Below, one piece after another: positions 35,053-43,807 of a stretch of 64,000 nucleotides of DNA. The stretch's first letter is position 1. Every line of letters starts with the position of its first letter. The notes beneath the pieces are model-generated. The model made no database searches. It saw only the letters and a list, made by a program, of their open reading frames with translations, and was not told where the DNA came from. Origin of the DNA: an uncultured Paracoccaceae bacterium (GTDB lineage Bacteria; Pseudomonadota; Alphaproteobacteria; Rhodobacterales; Rhodobacteraceae); assembly GCA_947500055.1 (NCBI GenBank), contig CANMQO010000004.1:1-64000 (forward strand), read 5' to 3'. The translations under genes were made by a program, and so were the position numbers.

Positions 35053-35318
35053 TGGTATGGTTCCGTATTCGTATGTTCTGGAATGGCCAGACGGCCAGTA
35101 TGATCACGCCGGATCAGCTTTGCTGATTTAGCTTGTGGTGCGCCCGATGAGGGTGGCTGTGATACTGGTCATGTGCTGCCCTCCTGTTTGCGTTACGAAC
35201 GAAACCGATCTTTCGGTAACACGGACGTAGAGCATTCATCTTTTTCAAGCAACTTGAATGAACGCTGTGTAGCTTGCTGTTGCGGAATTGCAGCAGCTTT
35301 GTCGTCGCTTGCTGATGA

Positions 35319-35699
35319 TCAATGGTCAATATCACCCAGCGGACCAGCAAGCAGACCCTTTGGTAGCTCATACCCACAGTCTGCGCACATCTTTGCCTTC
35401 GGTGTTCTGAACGGTTTTGAACACCGTGGGCACAGTGATCCGTAGAATTTCATCTGAATGGCCCAGAGTTGGTCAGGATGTTCAAGGCGGACGCCAGTCA
35501 GTTCTTCATATTTGTCCAGTGCTGACATTCCAATTGGTTCGCGCTTTCTCGCCTCTTCAATAGAGCAACCGGTCTCGGTCCTATATTTTTTGATCCATGT
35601 CAGGCGATCTTGCAGCAAGGGTGCGATAACAGACCATTCACCTTCGTCCAGAAGCGCTGCTTCGCGACCGATGCGATAAGCATAAGTTATGAACGGCAT
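35319..35699 (-). CDS. uncharacterised zinc-ribbon protein within the RNA repair operon
   Basis: 126 aa from MPFITYAYRIGREAALLDEG, chosen because GGAGAG precedes it. Residues about 20-95 are helical (SVIAPLLQDRLTWIKKYRTE, then SALDKYEELTGVRLEHPDQL). A zinc ribbon ends the protein: LCPRCSKPFRTPKAKMCADC (CxxC-x12-CxxC), followed by GYELP. I do not recognise the family. It starts 36 bases after the pnkp stop and precedes rtcB, on the same strand, so it belongs to the repair transcript and may be an RNA- or ribosome-binding accessory. Confidence 0.75.
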   Translation of the reverse strand: MPFITYAYRIGREAALLDEGEWSVIAPLLQDRLTWIKKYRTETGCSIEEARKREPIGMSALDKYEELTGVRLEHPDQLWAIQMKFYGSLCPRCSKPFRTPKAKMCADCGYELPKGLLAGPLGDIDH

Positions 35700-35734
35700 G
35701 TGCTTCTCTCCGTAACCTTGCGGCACAAATATGC

Positions 35735-38290
35735 TTACAGTCGTGGATCAACAGGCTCGCTTTCCAACGCCAGAACCGCCAACGCGCATTCATGGACCTT
35801 GGACAGCGGCAGCGCCTCGACGAACCGATGCAGCCCCTCGAAACCGAGCTTGAATTCGCGTTCAGCGAGTGAGAATTTTCGGCCCAACCCGCGTTGTCGC
35901 AACCTGTCGATGTTCTCTGGCAGGTCATAGTCAGGCCCGTAGATGATCCGCAAATAGTCGCGTCCACGTACTTTCATCGCGGGTTGGATCAAGCCCTTTT
36001 CGCCGCGTTGCGTAAACGCGTTGGGTTTGAAGACCAAGCCTTCGCCGCCTTTGTCGGTATGTGCCATCCACCACGCAACAACCGCTTCGCGATCTTCGAC
36101 GTTGTTCAGGTCAATCTGTTTCCAGCCCGTGGTCTGCAAGATCGGATCAGCATCCGCCAGTTTTGTGAGGGTTTCCATGTGCCATGTATGTGGCTTTTCG
36201 CCGTGAACCTGCCCCTCGGTTGCCAAGATGTGGAACGGAGCGATGCGGTAATCTTCGATACTGTCAGCTGCCCAGCAGTAGCCATCAATCGTTTGACCCA
36301 TCAGCGATGCATTGGACAACCGCGCCTCAGTTTGCGTCTTGAGCGCATCCAGCCCGTCAATGTCACCGGCTTGGCTTATTGCCGCCAAAAGCGCCGAAGC
36401 CGAGGATTTGGCAGCAGCAACGGTGGGCAGGTATTGCCGTTTGAGCAAATCCTGCGCCTTGGCTGACCATGGCATCAATTCGGCATCGAGTAGGACCCAA
36501 TCGGTTTCAAGCGCATCCCATAGACCTGACGTCTGCATCGCGGTGCCGACACGGGCGACCACAGCAGCCTCCATACTTTCGTCCTTGAAGAAAGGGCGAC
36601 CAGTACGGGTGAAGATCACGCCAGCCTTGCCATCTTCGACGCCAAACCGGGTTTGGGCGGCCTCTGCATTCTTGGCAATAACCAAGAGCGCACGCGATCC
36701 CATGTGCTTTTCTTCAACGACAATGTCGGTCACACCTCGGCTGGCATAATGATCCATCGCTTGGTCAGGGTGTTCAAGGAACGGACCCTCGGTCGCGGTC
36801 GGACAGGCGGCCATCGTCGGTGGCAAATAGATCAGCCAACGGGGATCAACGGCAAAACGGCTCATCACCTCCAAAGCCGCAAGGGCGTTCTCCTCTGGGA
36901 TTTGCAGTGTGGATTTGAACCGCGTCTCAATCCGCATCTTGGTGGCGTAGTCATCAAAGTAGAGCAGGCGATCATGATCCTGTTGCGCTGACAACGACTG
37001 ATCCGCGTCCAGCGGTTTCGCCGGTACTGCGTATTGTGCCTTTGCTTTGACAGACAGTGTTTCCCGTTCCGGCCATCGCAGGGCCGTCAGCTTGCCACCA
37101 AACACACAGCCGGTGTCGATACACATCGTGTGGTTCAGCCACTCGGCCTCTGCCATCGGGGTATGTCCAAAGACGACATCGGCCTTACCGCGATAGTCTC
37201 GTGCCCATTCCAGTCTGACTGGCAAGCCAAACTCATCAACCTCGCCAGTTGTTTCACCAAACATCGCGAAATTGCGCACATGGCCTGACCCACGCCCGTG
37301 CATTTCCTCTTTCAGACCCGCGTGGGCGATGACCAATTTGCCGTCAGCAAGCCATGCATGAGACCTTAGGTTCCAGATGAAGTCTGCGGCCTGTTTGCGG
37401 AACGCATCCGACGTCTGTTCGAGTTCCGCAACGGTCAGGTCCAACCCATGCGTTTGCATCACAGACCGGCCCTTGAGCCATTTGTTCAACTTGAAGTCGT
37501 GATTGCCCACGACGCAGTGCCCTGAACCTTCGTCACACATGCCCATCACAAGGCGCAAAGCATCCAAGTTGCGCGGGCCGCGATCTGTTATGTCACCAAC
37601 AAAGAAGGCCCTGCGGCCTTCGAGGTGACGAGCACGGATTAGGTCCTCGGCATCTGTTTCAAATGGGTCAATCTGATACCCAAGATCACCCAGCAATTCG
37701 GTCAGTTCATCAAAGCAGCCGTGAATATCACCGATAATGTCAAACGGCCCATGATCAGTTCGATTGTCCGTCCACAATGGTTCGCGAGAGATGTCGAGCG
37801 CATCAACCTCCTCCGGCGACTTCATGATCTGAACTTGGCGGAACCCTTCCTTTCGCAAACCGCGCAGGCCACGTCGCAGCGCCTTAGCGTGGTTGCGGGG
37901 CACATGTTCGCCAAAGTCGCGGTTGGGACGCTGCTGGTTGCGCTCATGGCAAATCTTTGTGTCAATATCCAAAACCAACGCCACTGGCAGAGCATGATAC
38001 TTGCGGGCCAGTTGGACGAGCTTTGCCCGGTCTTCCCGTTTGACAGACGTGGCATCAATGACCGTCATCAATCGGCGTTTCAGACGGATCGACGCCGTGT
38101 AGTTGAGCAAGTCAAACGCATCACCTGTCGCGGCAAGATCGGTTTCATCATCGGACACTAATGCCCGGCAATGGTCCGAGGACACGATTTCGGTTTCAAG
38201 AAAGTGCTTGCGTGCAAAGCTGGATTTGCCGGACCCAGTGGAACCGATCAGAACAACAAGGGCGTAGTCGGGAATAGAAATCTTTGCCAT
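35735..38290 (-). CDS. pnkp: polynucleotide kinase-phosphatase (bacterial Pnkp)
   Basis: 851 aa, three domains. Kinase: P-loop LIGSTGSGKSSFARK (about 14-28). Phosphatase: metallophosphoesterase GDIHG (187-191), GDITDRG (232-238), GNHD (262-265) and GHTP (375-378). C-terminal ligase-like adenylyltransferase with the Lys of VVEEKHMGSRALLV (about 528). Known Pnkp-Hen1 complexes heal both RNA ends, 2'-O-methylate the 3' end, and seal, which protects the site from a second cut. The start directly abuts the rlaP stop. Confidence 0.95.
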   Translation of the reverse strand: MAKISIPDYALVVLIGSTGSGKSSFARKHFLETEIVSSDHCRALVSDDETDLAATGDAFDLLNYTASIRLKRRLMTVIDATSVKREDRAKLVQLARKYHALPVALVLDIDTKICHERNQQRPNRDFGEHVPRNHAKALRRGLRGLRKEGFRQVQIMKSPEEVDALDISREPLWTDNRTDHGPFDIIGDIHGCFDELTELLGDLGYQIDPFETDAEDLIRARHLEGRRAFFVGDITDRGPRNLDALRLVMGMCDEGSGHCVVGNHDFKLNKWLKGRSVMQTHGLDLTVAELEQTSDAFRKQAADFIWNLRSHAWLADGKLVIAHAGLKEEMHGRGSGHVRNFAMFGETTGEVDEFGLPVRLEWARDYRGKADVVFGHTPMAEAEWLNHTMCIDTGCVFGGKLTALRWPERETLSVKAKAQYAVPAKPLDADQSLSAQQDHDRLLYFDDYATKMRIETRFKSTLQIPEENALAALEVMSRFAVDPRWLIYLPPTMAACPTATEGPFLEHPDQAMDHYASRGVTDIVVEEKHMGSRALLVIAKNAEAAQTRFGVEDGKAGVIFTRTGRPFFKDESMEAAVVARVGTAMQTSGLWDALETDWVLLDAELMPWSAKAQDLLKRQYLPTVAAAKSSASALLAAISQAGDIDGLDALKTQTEARLSNASLMGQTIDGYCWAADSIEDYRIAPFHILATEGQVHGEKPHTWHMETLTKLADADPILQTTGWKQIDLNNVEDREAVVAWWMAHTDKGGEGLVFKPNAFTQRGEKGLIQPAMKVRGRDYLRIIYGPDYDLPENIDRLRQRGLGRKFSLAEREFKLGFEGLHRFVEALPLSKVHECALAVLALESEPVDPRL

Positions 38291-39109
38291 TCATGCCACT
38301 CCCAGCGATGATCGGTTCACGATAGCATGCAGAATGTCATTGCCTTCCGCCATGAGGTCCGGGCGTTCTTCTAGCTTGGCCACGACGTTTGCCCATGCGA
38401 TCTGTTCGTGAATGAAGGCATCAATCATCGGGATGCGTTCACCTCGTCCGATCTCTTTTGCTGACGCCTTCGCGATAAGCAATTGCTCGATTTGTGCCAC
38501 GAGAGCATCGTCCAATGATTGCCCTGCGACGAGCGCCTGTAGGTTCATTGGCGGCTGTACCGTCGGGTTCTGTTTGATCCATGAGATCGCGAGGGCCGGA
38601 CGCAAGATGTAGAAATACTTCTTCAACGGCACATCGGTATTGTCGCCGACGTGCTTATCCCACTGCTTCACAGCTAGATTGCGGTAGTGATGCAGGCAGC
38701 TTTCGCCAAATGTCGTCTTGTCGGCAAAGCGTGTCAGGCGGGCGCAAATATCTTCGTTCCAGCGGTACCGGATCGGACTGGACAGCCATTCTAACATTAC
38801 CGGGTTGGGTTTGATCAGCAGACCCAACGCCTTGCGAATATCCCAACCGTTGATGTCCCAGTCGCCTTCGATGGGCAATTCGATGACATCGCGTCCCGGC
38901 TCGATGCTCAGATACCAGTTGGGTTTGTGCGCATAGATGAACCGCACATCATAGTCGCTGTCCGGCGATGGGAAGCCCCATGCGCGGCTACCGCTTTCGA
39001 TGGCAAACAGGATGCGAACATCGTGATCAGCCTCTAAAGCGGCCAATTTGGATTGAATGGTAGCTTCAATGTCGGGCGCGACTGATGGCACGAATGGTGG
39101 CAAGGTCAT
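38291..39109 (-). CDS. nucleotidyltransferase RlaP (RNA-ligase-associated Pol-beta family)
   Basis: 272 aa. Nucleotidyltransferase core ILFAIESGSRAWGFPSPDSD, then YDVRFIY, giving the GSxxWG and DxD catalytic pattern. Helical C-terminal part with HHYRNLAVKQW and KKYFYILRPALAISWI. COG3541-like proteins found with RtcB and Pnkp were named RlaP and suggested to add or remove nucleotides at damaged RNA ends; activity unproven. Starts four bases inside hen1, ends at pnkp. Confidence 0.87.
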   Translation of the reverse strand: MTLPPFVPSVAPDIEATIQSKLAALEADHDVRILFAIESGSRAWGFPSPDSDYDVRFIYAHKPNWYLSIEPGRDVIELPIEGDWDINGWDIRKALGLLIKPNPVMLEWLSSPIRYRWNEDICARLTRFADKTTFGESCLHHYRNLAVKQWDKHVGDNTDVPLKKYFYILRPALAISWIKQNPTVQPPMNLQALVAGQSLDDALVAQIEQLLIAKASAKEIGRGERIPMIDAFIHEQIAWANVVAKLEERPDLMAEGNDILHAIVNRSSLGVA

Positions 39110-40509
39110 TGGGCACCCTCCTGATTGAATATCGCCATCTGCGAGGGACCTCCACGGGTGTCGTCCACTGGCCCCACTGGGGCAAAACTGACAGAGTAGC
39201 CATGCTCCTCAGCTACGCCCGTGGCCCAGCTTTCAAATTCGGCGCGTGTCCACTCGAAACGATGATCGGGATGGCGTAGCTTGCCATCCTTCAGCCCTTC
39301 GAACAGAGCGTTGTATTCTCGGTTTGGTGTCGTCATCACAACAATTTTCGGGCGGGCATCTGCAAACAGTGACAGCACCAACGCCGATAGCCGGTGCGGT
39401 TCGATATGTTCGATCACCTCGACCAACGTTGCCGCATCAAACCCCTGCCAACGCCGGTCACCGTAGGTCAGGCTGCCCATCTGCAAGGAGATACGAGACG
39501 CCATAGCATCGCCAGCCTGATGCAGCCGTAATTTGCGATGGGCGGCTTCCAAAGTCCGTACCGAAGGGTCCACGCCGACGATACGGTCAATGCCACGTTC
39601 TTTGATCAGCCGGGCGATGAGCTTGCCCTCACCACACCCCAGATCAAGGACCGAACTGACCTTGTTCTGCTTGAGTACTTCAGCCACGGTGTCTAGCCGC
39701 AAGGCATGCAGTCGTAGCGGCTGTTCAAGCTGTTCCTCAGGCTTCAGCTTGGGCGTCTCTTCATCCTCGTTTTCGCGCGTCATGCCTTCCTCAAGGCGTG
39801 CGAGGGCCAGGTTCATCAACGACCGGCGATGTTTCAACGCCCGTCTTGTGATCAGTTCTTTGTCTGGGTGATCGGCCAACCAGCCCTCACCCTTCGCCAG
39901 CAATTTGTCGATCTCTTCTTCACTGACATAGTAGTGTTTGAAATTGTCGAGTACTGGGATCAGCACATAAAGGTGGTTGAGCATATCGGCCAAACGGATG
40001 GTGGCACGGACTTGCAGGGCAACGACATAGTCGTCTTCTTGTACCGTCACAGTGTATCCCAAAGGCGCGAACAGCCGTTCGACGAGGTCGAGATCACCCG
40101 AAAGGGCCAAGGGGACAATGCGGACTTCAAATGGTAGCGCCTGATCGGCAAGGGCTTGTCGGTCTTTCGACTTGCCTGCCATGGATTGCGCAAAGGCGCG
40201 AGCCAATGCGACTGAAAGGAAAGAACTTGCAACGTATGGACGGTCGTTGACGTACTGGGCCAATAGCCCATCGCTTTGTTGGTTCTTACCGCGCACAAGG
40301 CCAACCGGATCAACGTCCAGATGCAGGACGGCCGTTGTGCGCTCTTGCGACTTCTCGGTGAAGAAAATTGTAACGTCGCCTGCGGACGTGCCCCGCGTGT
40401 GCAAATGATCAGGGTGTTTGTGCAGCAAAAAGCCAAGATCAGTCGCTGAATACTCGGCGGACGGCAGTGCTGTAAGCGTGATCTCGATCTGCATAGGTCT
40501 TTGCTTCAA
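39106..40509 (-). CDS. hen1: 3'-terminal RNA ribose 2'-O-methyltransferase Hen1
   Basis: 467 aa. The N-terminal Hen1-specific region (MQIEITLTALPSAEYSATDL to about 250) activates Pnkp ligation. The C-terminal SAM domain has SVLDLGCGEGKLIARLIKER, GVDPSVRTLEAAHRK and the metal motif LVEVIEHIEPHRLSAL (E-x2-E-H-x4-H). It methylates the 2'-OH of the 3' nucleotide at a break before sealing. First gene of the repair operon after the XRE gene. Confidence 0.95.
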   Translation of the reverse strand: MKQRPMQIEITLTALPSAEYSATDLGFLLHKHPDHLHTRGTSAGDVTIFFTEKSQERTTAVLHLDVDPVGLVRGKNQQSDGLLAQYVNDRPYVASSFLSVALARAFAQSMAGKSKDRQALADQALPFEVRIVPLALSGDLDLVERLFAPLGYTVTVQEDDYVVALQVRATIRLADMLNHLYVLIPVLDNFKHYYVSEEEIDKLLAKGEGWLADHPDKELITRRALKHRRSLMNLALARLEEGMTRENEDEETPKLKPEEQLEQPLRLHALRLDTVAEVLKQNKVSSVLDLGCGEGKLIARLIKERGIDRIVGVDPSVRTLEAAHRKLRLHQAGDAMASRISLQMGSLTYGDRRWQGFDAATLVEVIEHIEPHRLSALVLSLFADARPKIVVMTTPNREYNALFEGLKDGKLRHPDHRFEWTRAEFESWATGVAEEHGYSVSFAPVGPVDDTRGGPSQMAIFNQEGAQ

Positions 40510-40587
40510 ATGACAAAATATTGTGCCCCCGCAGTATCAACCTCGGAGGTTTCCTACAACATCTCATGGTTGTTGAAAGTGGCGTGA

Positions 40588-41103
40588 CTATGACCGGAAC
40601 ATTGCTCGGATGATCCCGATATGACGATTTGGATCGAACGAGGCCTTTGGATCGCTGACGATGTGACCGATCTCAAGCTGGTAAAGTTCGGTTATAGCTG
40701 CCGACATCTTCTCAGGCGACGGTTTCGCGTCGCATTCGTTTACGACTTGCTGGACCGCCTCTACCACCTTTCGCAACCGGTCGAGATCGATTGTTGAGGG
40801 CTTTGTCACGACGGTGCCCTCAACCAGTGCAGATGCAGACACGCCATAGAGTGCTGCCAAGACCTCCAAGCGGTCGATGGTGACCTTTGCGAGGCCATTT
40901 TCCATGCGAGAAAAACTCGCGCCGCTGATGCCAATACTGGCAGCGGCCCTTTCCAATGTGAGACCCGCGCGTTCACGGGCTTCTTTAAGTGTGTCGTGGA
41001 TCGCCACTGGTTTCGTCTCGGCTGCAATTTCACTCCTACCATTACATTTTTCGTAACGCTTGGGAAGTCCAAGCAAGTAATTCGCAAAGTACTGGCGAAT
41101 CAC
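40588..41103 (-). CDS. XRE-family transcriptional regulator
   Basis: The frame gives 171 aa from a GTG at 41103, but that codon lies inside the 31-bp inverted repeat at 41075-41105, so a later start is likelier, for example GTG 41007 giving 139 aa starting VAIHDTLKEARERAGLTLER. HTH: LTLERAAASIGISGASFSRM, then ENGLAKVTIDRLEVLAALYG. C-terminal helical domain. Upstream of hen1 in the same direction, with a 78-base gap; likely controls the repair operon. Confidence 0.82.
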   Translation of the reverse strand: MIRQYFANYLLGLPKRYEKCNGRSEIAAETKPVAIHDTLKEARERAGLTLERAAASIGISGASFSRMENGLAKVTIDRLEVLAALYGVSASALVEGTVVTKPSTIDLDRLRKVVEAVQQVVNECDAKPSPEKMSAAITELYQLEIGHIVSDPKASFDPNRHIGIIRAMFRS

Positions 41104-41105
41104 TT
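41075..41105. promoter_or_regulatory. 31-bp inverted repeat between divergent HTH genes (operator candidate)
   Basis: AAGTAATTCGC (41075-41085) and GCGAATCACTT (41095-41105) match in 10 of 11 positions around a 9-base centre. It sits between the XRE gene and the rightward HTH gene, where a cI/cro-like switch would bind. Confidence 0.6.
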
Positions 41106-41120
41106 ACGCAAAACGTAATA

Positions 41121-41372
41121 ATGGAATTCATGACACTTGGTAACTCCCTGGTCTCCCGAAACACCTCAATGGCAGCGTTTGCGGCGATGGTGGACACGAC
41201 AACAGCCACGATCAGTCGAGTGGCTGACGGCTCCGTTGTCCCAAGAAAAGACCTCATGCGGCGTATCCATGATGCCACCGACGGGTTGGTCACGCCAAAC
41301 GACCTTACCGGACTGCATGGCAATGAGCGGGCCAAAATTGACGTTGAGAAGGAGGAAACTGATGACGAATAG
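41121..41372 (+). CDS. small HTH (Cro/YdaS-like) protein
   Basis: 83 aa from MEFMTLGNSLVSRNTSMAAF. The helix-turn-helix reads AAFAAMVDTTTATISRVADG and is followed by RKDLMRRIHDATDGLVTPND, as in Cro/YdaS-type proteins that choose their operator by a short acidic loop. Divergent from the XRE gene with the inverted repeat between them. Its end overlaps the next gene by 11 bases. Confidence 0.72.
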   Translation: MEFMTLGNSLVSRNTSMAAFAAMVDTTTATISRVADGSVVPRKDLMRRIHDATDGLVTPNDLTGLHGNERAKIDVEKEETDDE

Positions 41373-41637
41373 TCGTTGGCTATTGTGGGCCGGGCCATTG
41401 GTCGTCGTTGGTGTCTTAGGGTTTTCATGGATGATGGAAGCCGGGATGAAAGAGCAAGTTCGGCAGTGCTTGAAGGAGAACTGGCAAGCCAACGGCCAAG
41501 ATCATCTCTATTTGAGTGCGGTCGTCTCTGATACGCGAGGGGGATCGTTCCCGAACGGTACCACACTCCATTACATCGAATACAAGACGCGTGGCGATGA
41601 TCGGATCAAGACGACAACATGCGGGTGGGATTGGTAA
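41362..41637 (+). CDS. small membrane-anchored protein
   Basis: 91 aa, start preceded by AAGGAGG. One N-terminal transmembrane segment (WLLWAGPLVVVGVLGFSWMM), then a short exported domain with two Cys (RQCLKENWQA, TTCGWDW). No known family. Translation is coupled on both sides: its start lies in the HTH gene and its stop overlaps the next ATG (TAATG). Confidence 0.7.
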   Translation: MTNSRWLLWAGPLVVVGVLGFSWMMEAGMKEQVRQCLKENWQANGQDHLYLSAVVSDTRGGSFPNGTTLHYIEYKTRGDDRIKTTTCGWDW

Positions 41638-42770
41638 TGCAACATGTTGCGCACTTTCCAACACCTCGAAGGGCAAATTACATTAGGCGGACCGTAGCCT
41701 CATTATTATTGCTCGTAGCCCTATCGGCCTGCAGTGCTGGGGCACCTGTGCTGCCATCAGATGGATTGCCGAACCCCGGTATCAGCTTCTTCGACGCAAC
41801 GGCAAGGAAAGCCGCGTTGCGTTCAACATCCTGCGACCCTTATCAGCCGCCCTCATTAGCCAGCTTCCAGCCAAGCGTGATCAACGGTACCGGAGGTTGG
41901 TCCGGCTTCTCTCGGCAGCCACGTGCCTTCGCTGAGGCCGTCAACGGTGTCGCCATGCAGTATCTCGATACCAGTAACCCGATCTACGCAAACGACGCGA
42001 TCAAAAATCTACGCCGGTTTGCGGATGCAGATGCGTTTCAACTGCGCGGAAAGAACAATGCGTCGGCCTATGCCGCCGGTCAGGCCATTCAGTTCCTGCT
42101 CCCTGCATGGCAGGTCTTACTGACCTATCAAGGCCTCACAGCGGGCGACAAAGCCGCCATTGAGCCATGGCTGCTCCGCATGGTGGAGCGCAACCACCGT
42201 GAACGGCCCGACCGCAATAACCACAACACCTCGAAGGCAATGACGCGGGTGCTGGCCGGTGCAACCTTCAACCGTCCCGACTGGTTCGAAAGCGGCGTGC
42301 GGGACGGATACTTCGATCAGATTGATCAGCTTCGCCCAGATGGGAGCTTCCCGTTCGAGACGGCACGCGGTCAGTGGGGTGTGGTCTATCAGAGCCGGAA
42401 CATCGCGCATCTGGTCACCATTGCGGAGACCGCCCGCAATCAAGGCATCGACCTCTACGACTATGCTCCGAATGGTGTGTCTTTGCATGACGCCATCCGT
42501 TCCTTGATCGCCGCCAATGACAACCACAGCCTGATCGACGGCTACGCCCAAGCGAACCAGTTTGTCCCGGATGATTACGCCACCTTCCAGTTCGACGCTC
42601 AAAGGGACCCATTTGCTGGACATGACACGTCGTGGGTACCGGTTTATGCTCGGCGATTCGCAGGCACGCCTCTTGCCGCTGTCTTGCGGTCTCGCAAACC
42701 TCCGACAGCCAACCAAGGCATCCGTTACCCCCCGGTCAGTGGCAATGTCACTTGTATGGTGGGCCTTTAG
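41637..42770 (+). CDS. alginate-lyase-like lipoprotein
   Basis: 377 aa from the ATG in TAATG at 41635-41639. The lipoprotein signal ends in LLLLVALSACSAG (lipobox LSAC). The mature part is alpha/alpha-barrel-like, with NNHNTSKAMTRVLAGATFNR and LRPDGSFPFETARGQWGVVY, which match the Asn-His-centred catalytic region of PL5-type alginate lyases. It may cleave alginate or a related uronate polymer at the cell envelope. Cargo unrelated to RNA repair. Confidence 0.72.
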   Translation: MQHVAHFPTPRRANYIRRTVASLLLLVALSACSAGAPVLPSDGLPNPGISFFDATARKAALRSTSCDPYQPPSLASFQPSVINGTGGWSGFSRQPRAFAEAVNGVAMQYLDTSNPIYANDAIKNLRRFADADAFQLRGKNNASAYAAGQAIQFLLPAWQVLLTYQGLTAGDKAAIEPWLLRMVERNHRERPDRNNHNTSKAMTRVLAGATFNRPDWFESGVRDGYFDQIDQLRPDGSFPFETARGQWGVVYQSRNIAHLVTIAETARNQGIDLYDYAPNGVSLHDAIRSLIAANDNHSLIDGYAQANQFVPDDYATFQFDAQRDPFAGHDTSWVPVYARRFAGTPLAAVLRSRKPPTANQGIRYPPVSGNVTCMVGL

Positions 42771-42772
42771 AT

Positions 42773-43153
42773 TTGGGGCCAGCGCCAAGACCAATTTCCA
42801 TCGATATCGAACCAACCTCCACTGAAAGGCAGGCGATCTACGAACGATTGCTGGAACGTCAGCAGATCAGGATCGCGGCCCGCTTGCCGCGTTTGGACAT
42901 CCCGATGCTATATCGTCGCAAGCTGCACCAACTGCGATGCCGAAATTTCAATGACTTGCTGGGACCATATTTGGATGCCGCGTTCGGCAGCATTACCGAG
43001 CCACCAAACGGTTATGGTGGTCGTATCCTTGCAACGGTCCGGGGCTACCGAGCCGCGCGTCTGGCGTTGTTCAACGCGACCGGCATAACTGACCCACTGC
43101 GAGACGACCCCGATTTTGCAGCACTGGCTGAGGTAAGGTTCCCGACGCAATAG
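42773..43153 (+). CDS. hypothetical protein, about 126 aa
   Basis: Open frame continuing directly after the lyase-like gene, possibly from TTG 42773. Contains RQAIYERLLERQQIRIAARL and FNDLLGPYLDAAFGS, mainly helical and charged. No family recognised, and the start is uncertain because no ATG is well placed. Similar codon use to its neighbours supports a gene. Confidence 0.45.
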   Translation: MGPAPRPISIDIEPTSTERQAIYERLLERQQIRIAARLPRLDIPMLYRRKLHQLRCRNFNDLLGPYLDAAFGSITEPPNGYGGRILATVRGYRAARLALFNATGITDPLRDDPDFAALAEVRFPTQ

Positions 43154-43364
43154 GTCAGCTACTGAAGAGCCATTATCGTTAAAAGCAATAGTTCAGCGCT
43201 CAAGGCATGCCCGCGATAAGACAACAATGACTTCGGTCGGTTGTTTCTCATACCATCCATCACCATATCAACTGCGCCAGCGAGGTTGCTGTGCCGTCCA
43301 AGGGTTTCAGCCCCTGTACGCTCAGGAGGGTGTTTGATGTGTGAACGAAGTAGTCGGCCGTTGA
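43154..43364. other. non-coding stretch before the integrase remnant
   Basis: No gene supported. Probably the eroded N-terminal part of the island integrase and its promoter; frames in all directions lack known domains. Confidence 0.35.
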
Positions 43365-43721
43365 CATGAGGGCCTAGCGGCAGACCTTGCCGAGCTTCCA
43401 AGAGAGTCTGAGTGGGTTTTTCCGGCTAGATTTGATAAGACAAAACACATGGACAACTATCGCAAGTCGCTGAATTCGGCTGTTAAACGGTCCGGTGTTC
43501 AACGCTTGGGCAAACCGATGCGCTTTACTCCGAAATTCGCTCGGAAAGCCTTTACATCTTACCAATGGATAAAAGGCACGCCGCTTGAGTTGATCAAGAA
43601 GATGGTCGGGCACTCACCAAATTCGAGGGTGACAGAGCGCAACTACCTGTTTTTGCCCGACTGTGCTGTCAAAGAAGCAATGTTTGAACTGGATATGTCG
43701 CCAAAGAAAACCGACACGTAA
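43365..43721 (+). pseudogene. tyrosine integrase, C-terminal remnant
   Basis: The in-frame reading before the first ATG (43449) already belongs to the protein: GLAADLAELPRESEWVFPAR, then FDKTKHMDNYRKSLNSAVKR. The catalytic end follows: RFTPKFARKAFTSYQWIKG, MVGHS and VTERNYLFL with the nucleophile Tyr. An upstream TGA and loss of the N-terminal two thirds mark it as dead. It ends about 90 bases from tRNA-Gly, as expected of the integrase that targeted it. Confidence 0.75.
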
Positions 43722-43754
43722 ATGGTAGCATTTGGCAGTTTTCTGAAACACGAA

Positions 43755-43774
43755 GGGCCACCCTAAGGTGGCCC
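43755..43774 (-). terminator. island-borne terminator behind tRNA-Gly
   Basis: GGGCCACC-CTAA-GGTGGCCC, on the minus strand followed by TTCGTGTTT. It copies the design of the hairpin at 28974-28993 outside the island. The island therefore restored not only the tRNA 3' end but also its terminator. Confidence 0.7.
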
Positions 43775-43807
43775 TTTATCGTAACTAACTGGGTTTGTTA
43801 GTTTAAA

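Noticed and set aside
43159-43401. 80-aa minus-strand frame next to the integrase remnant
   Set aside because: No family or start signal; it crosses the in-frame start of the integrase remnant on the other strand.
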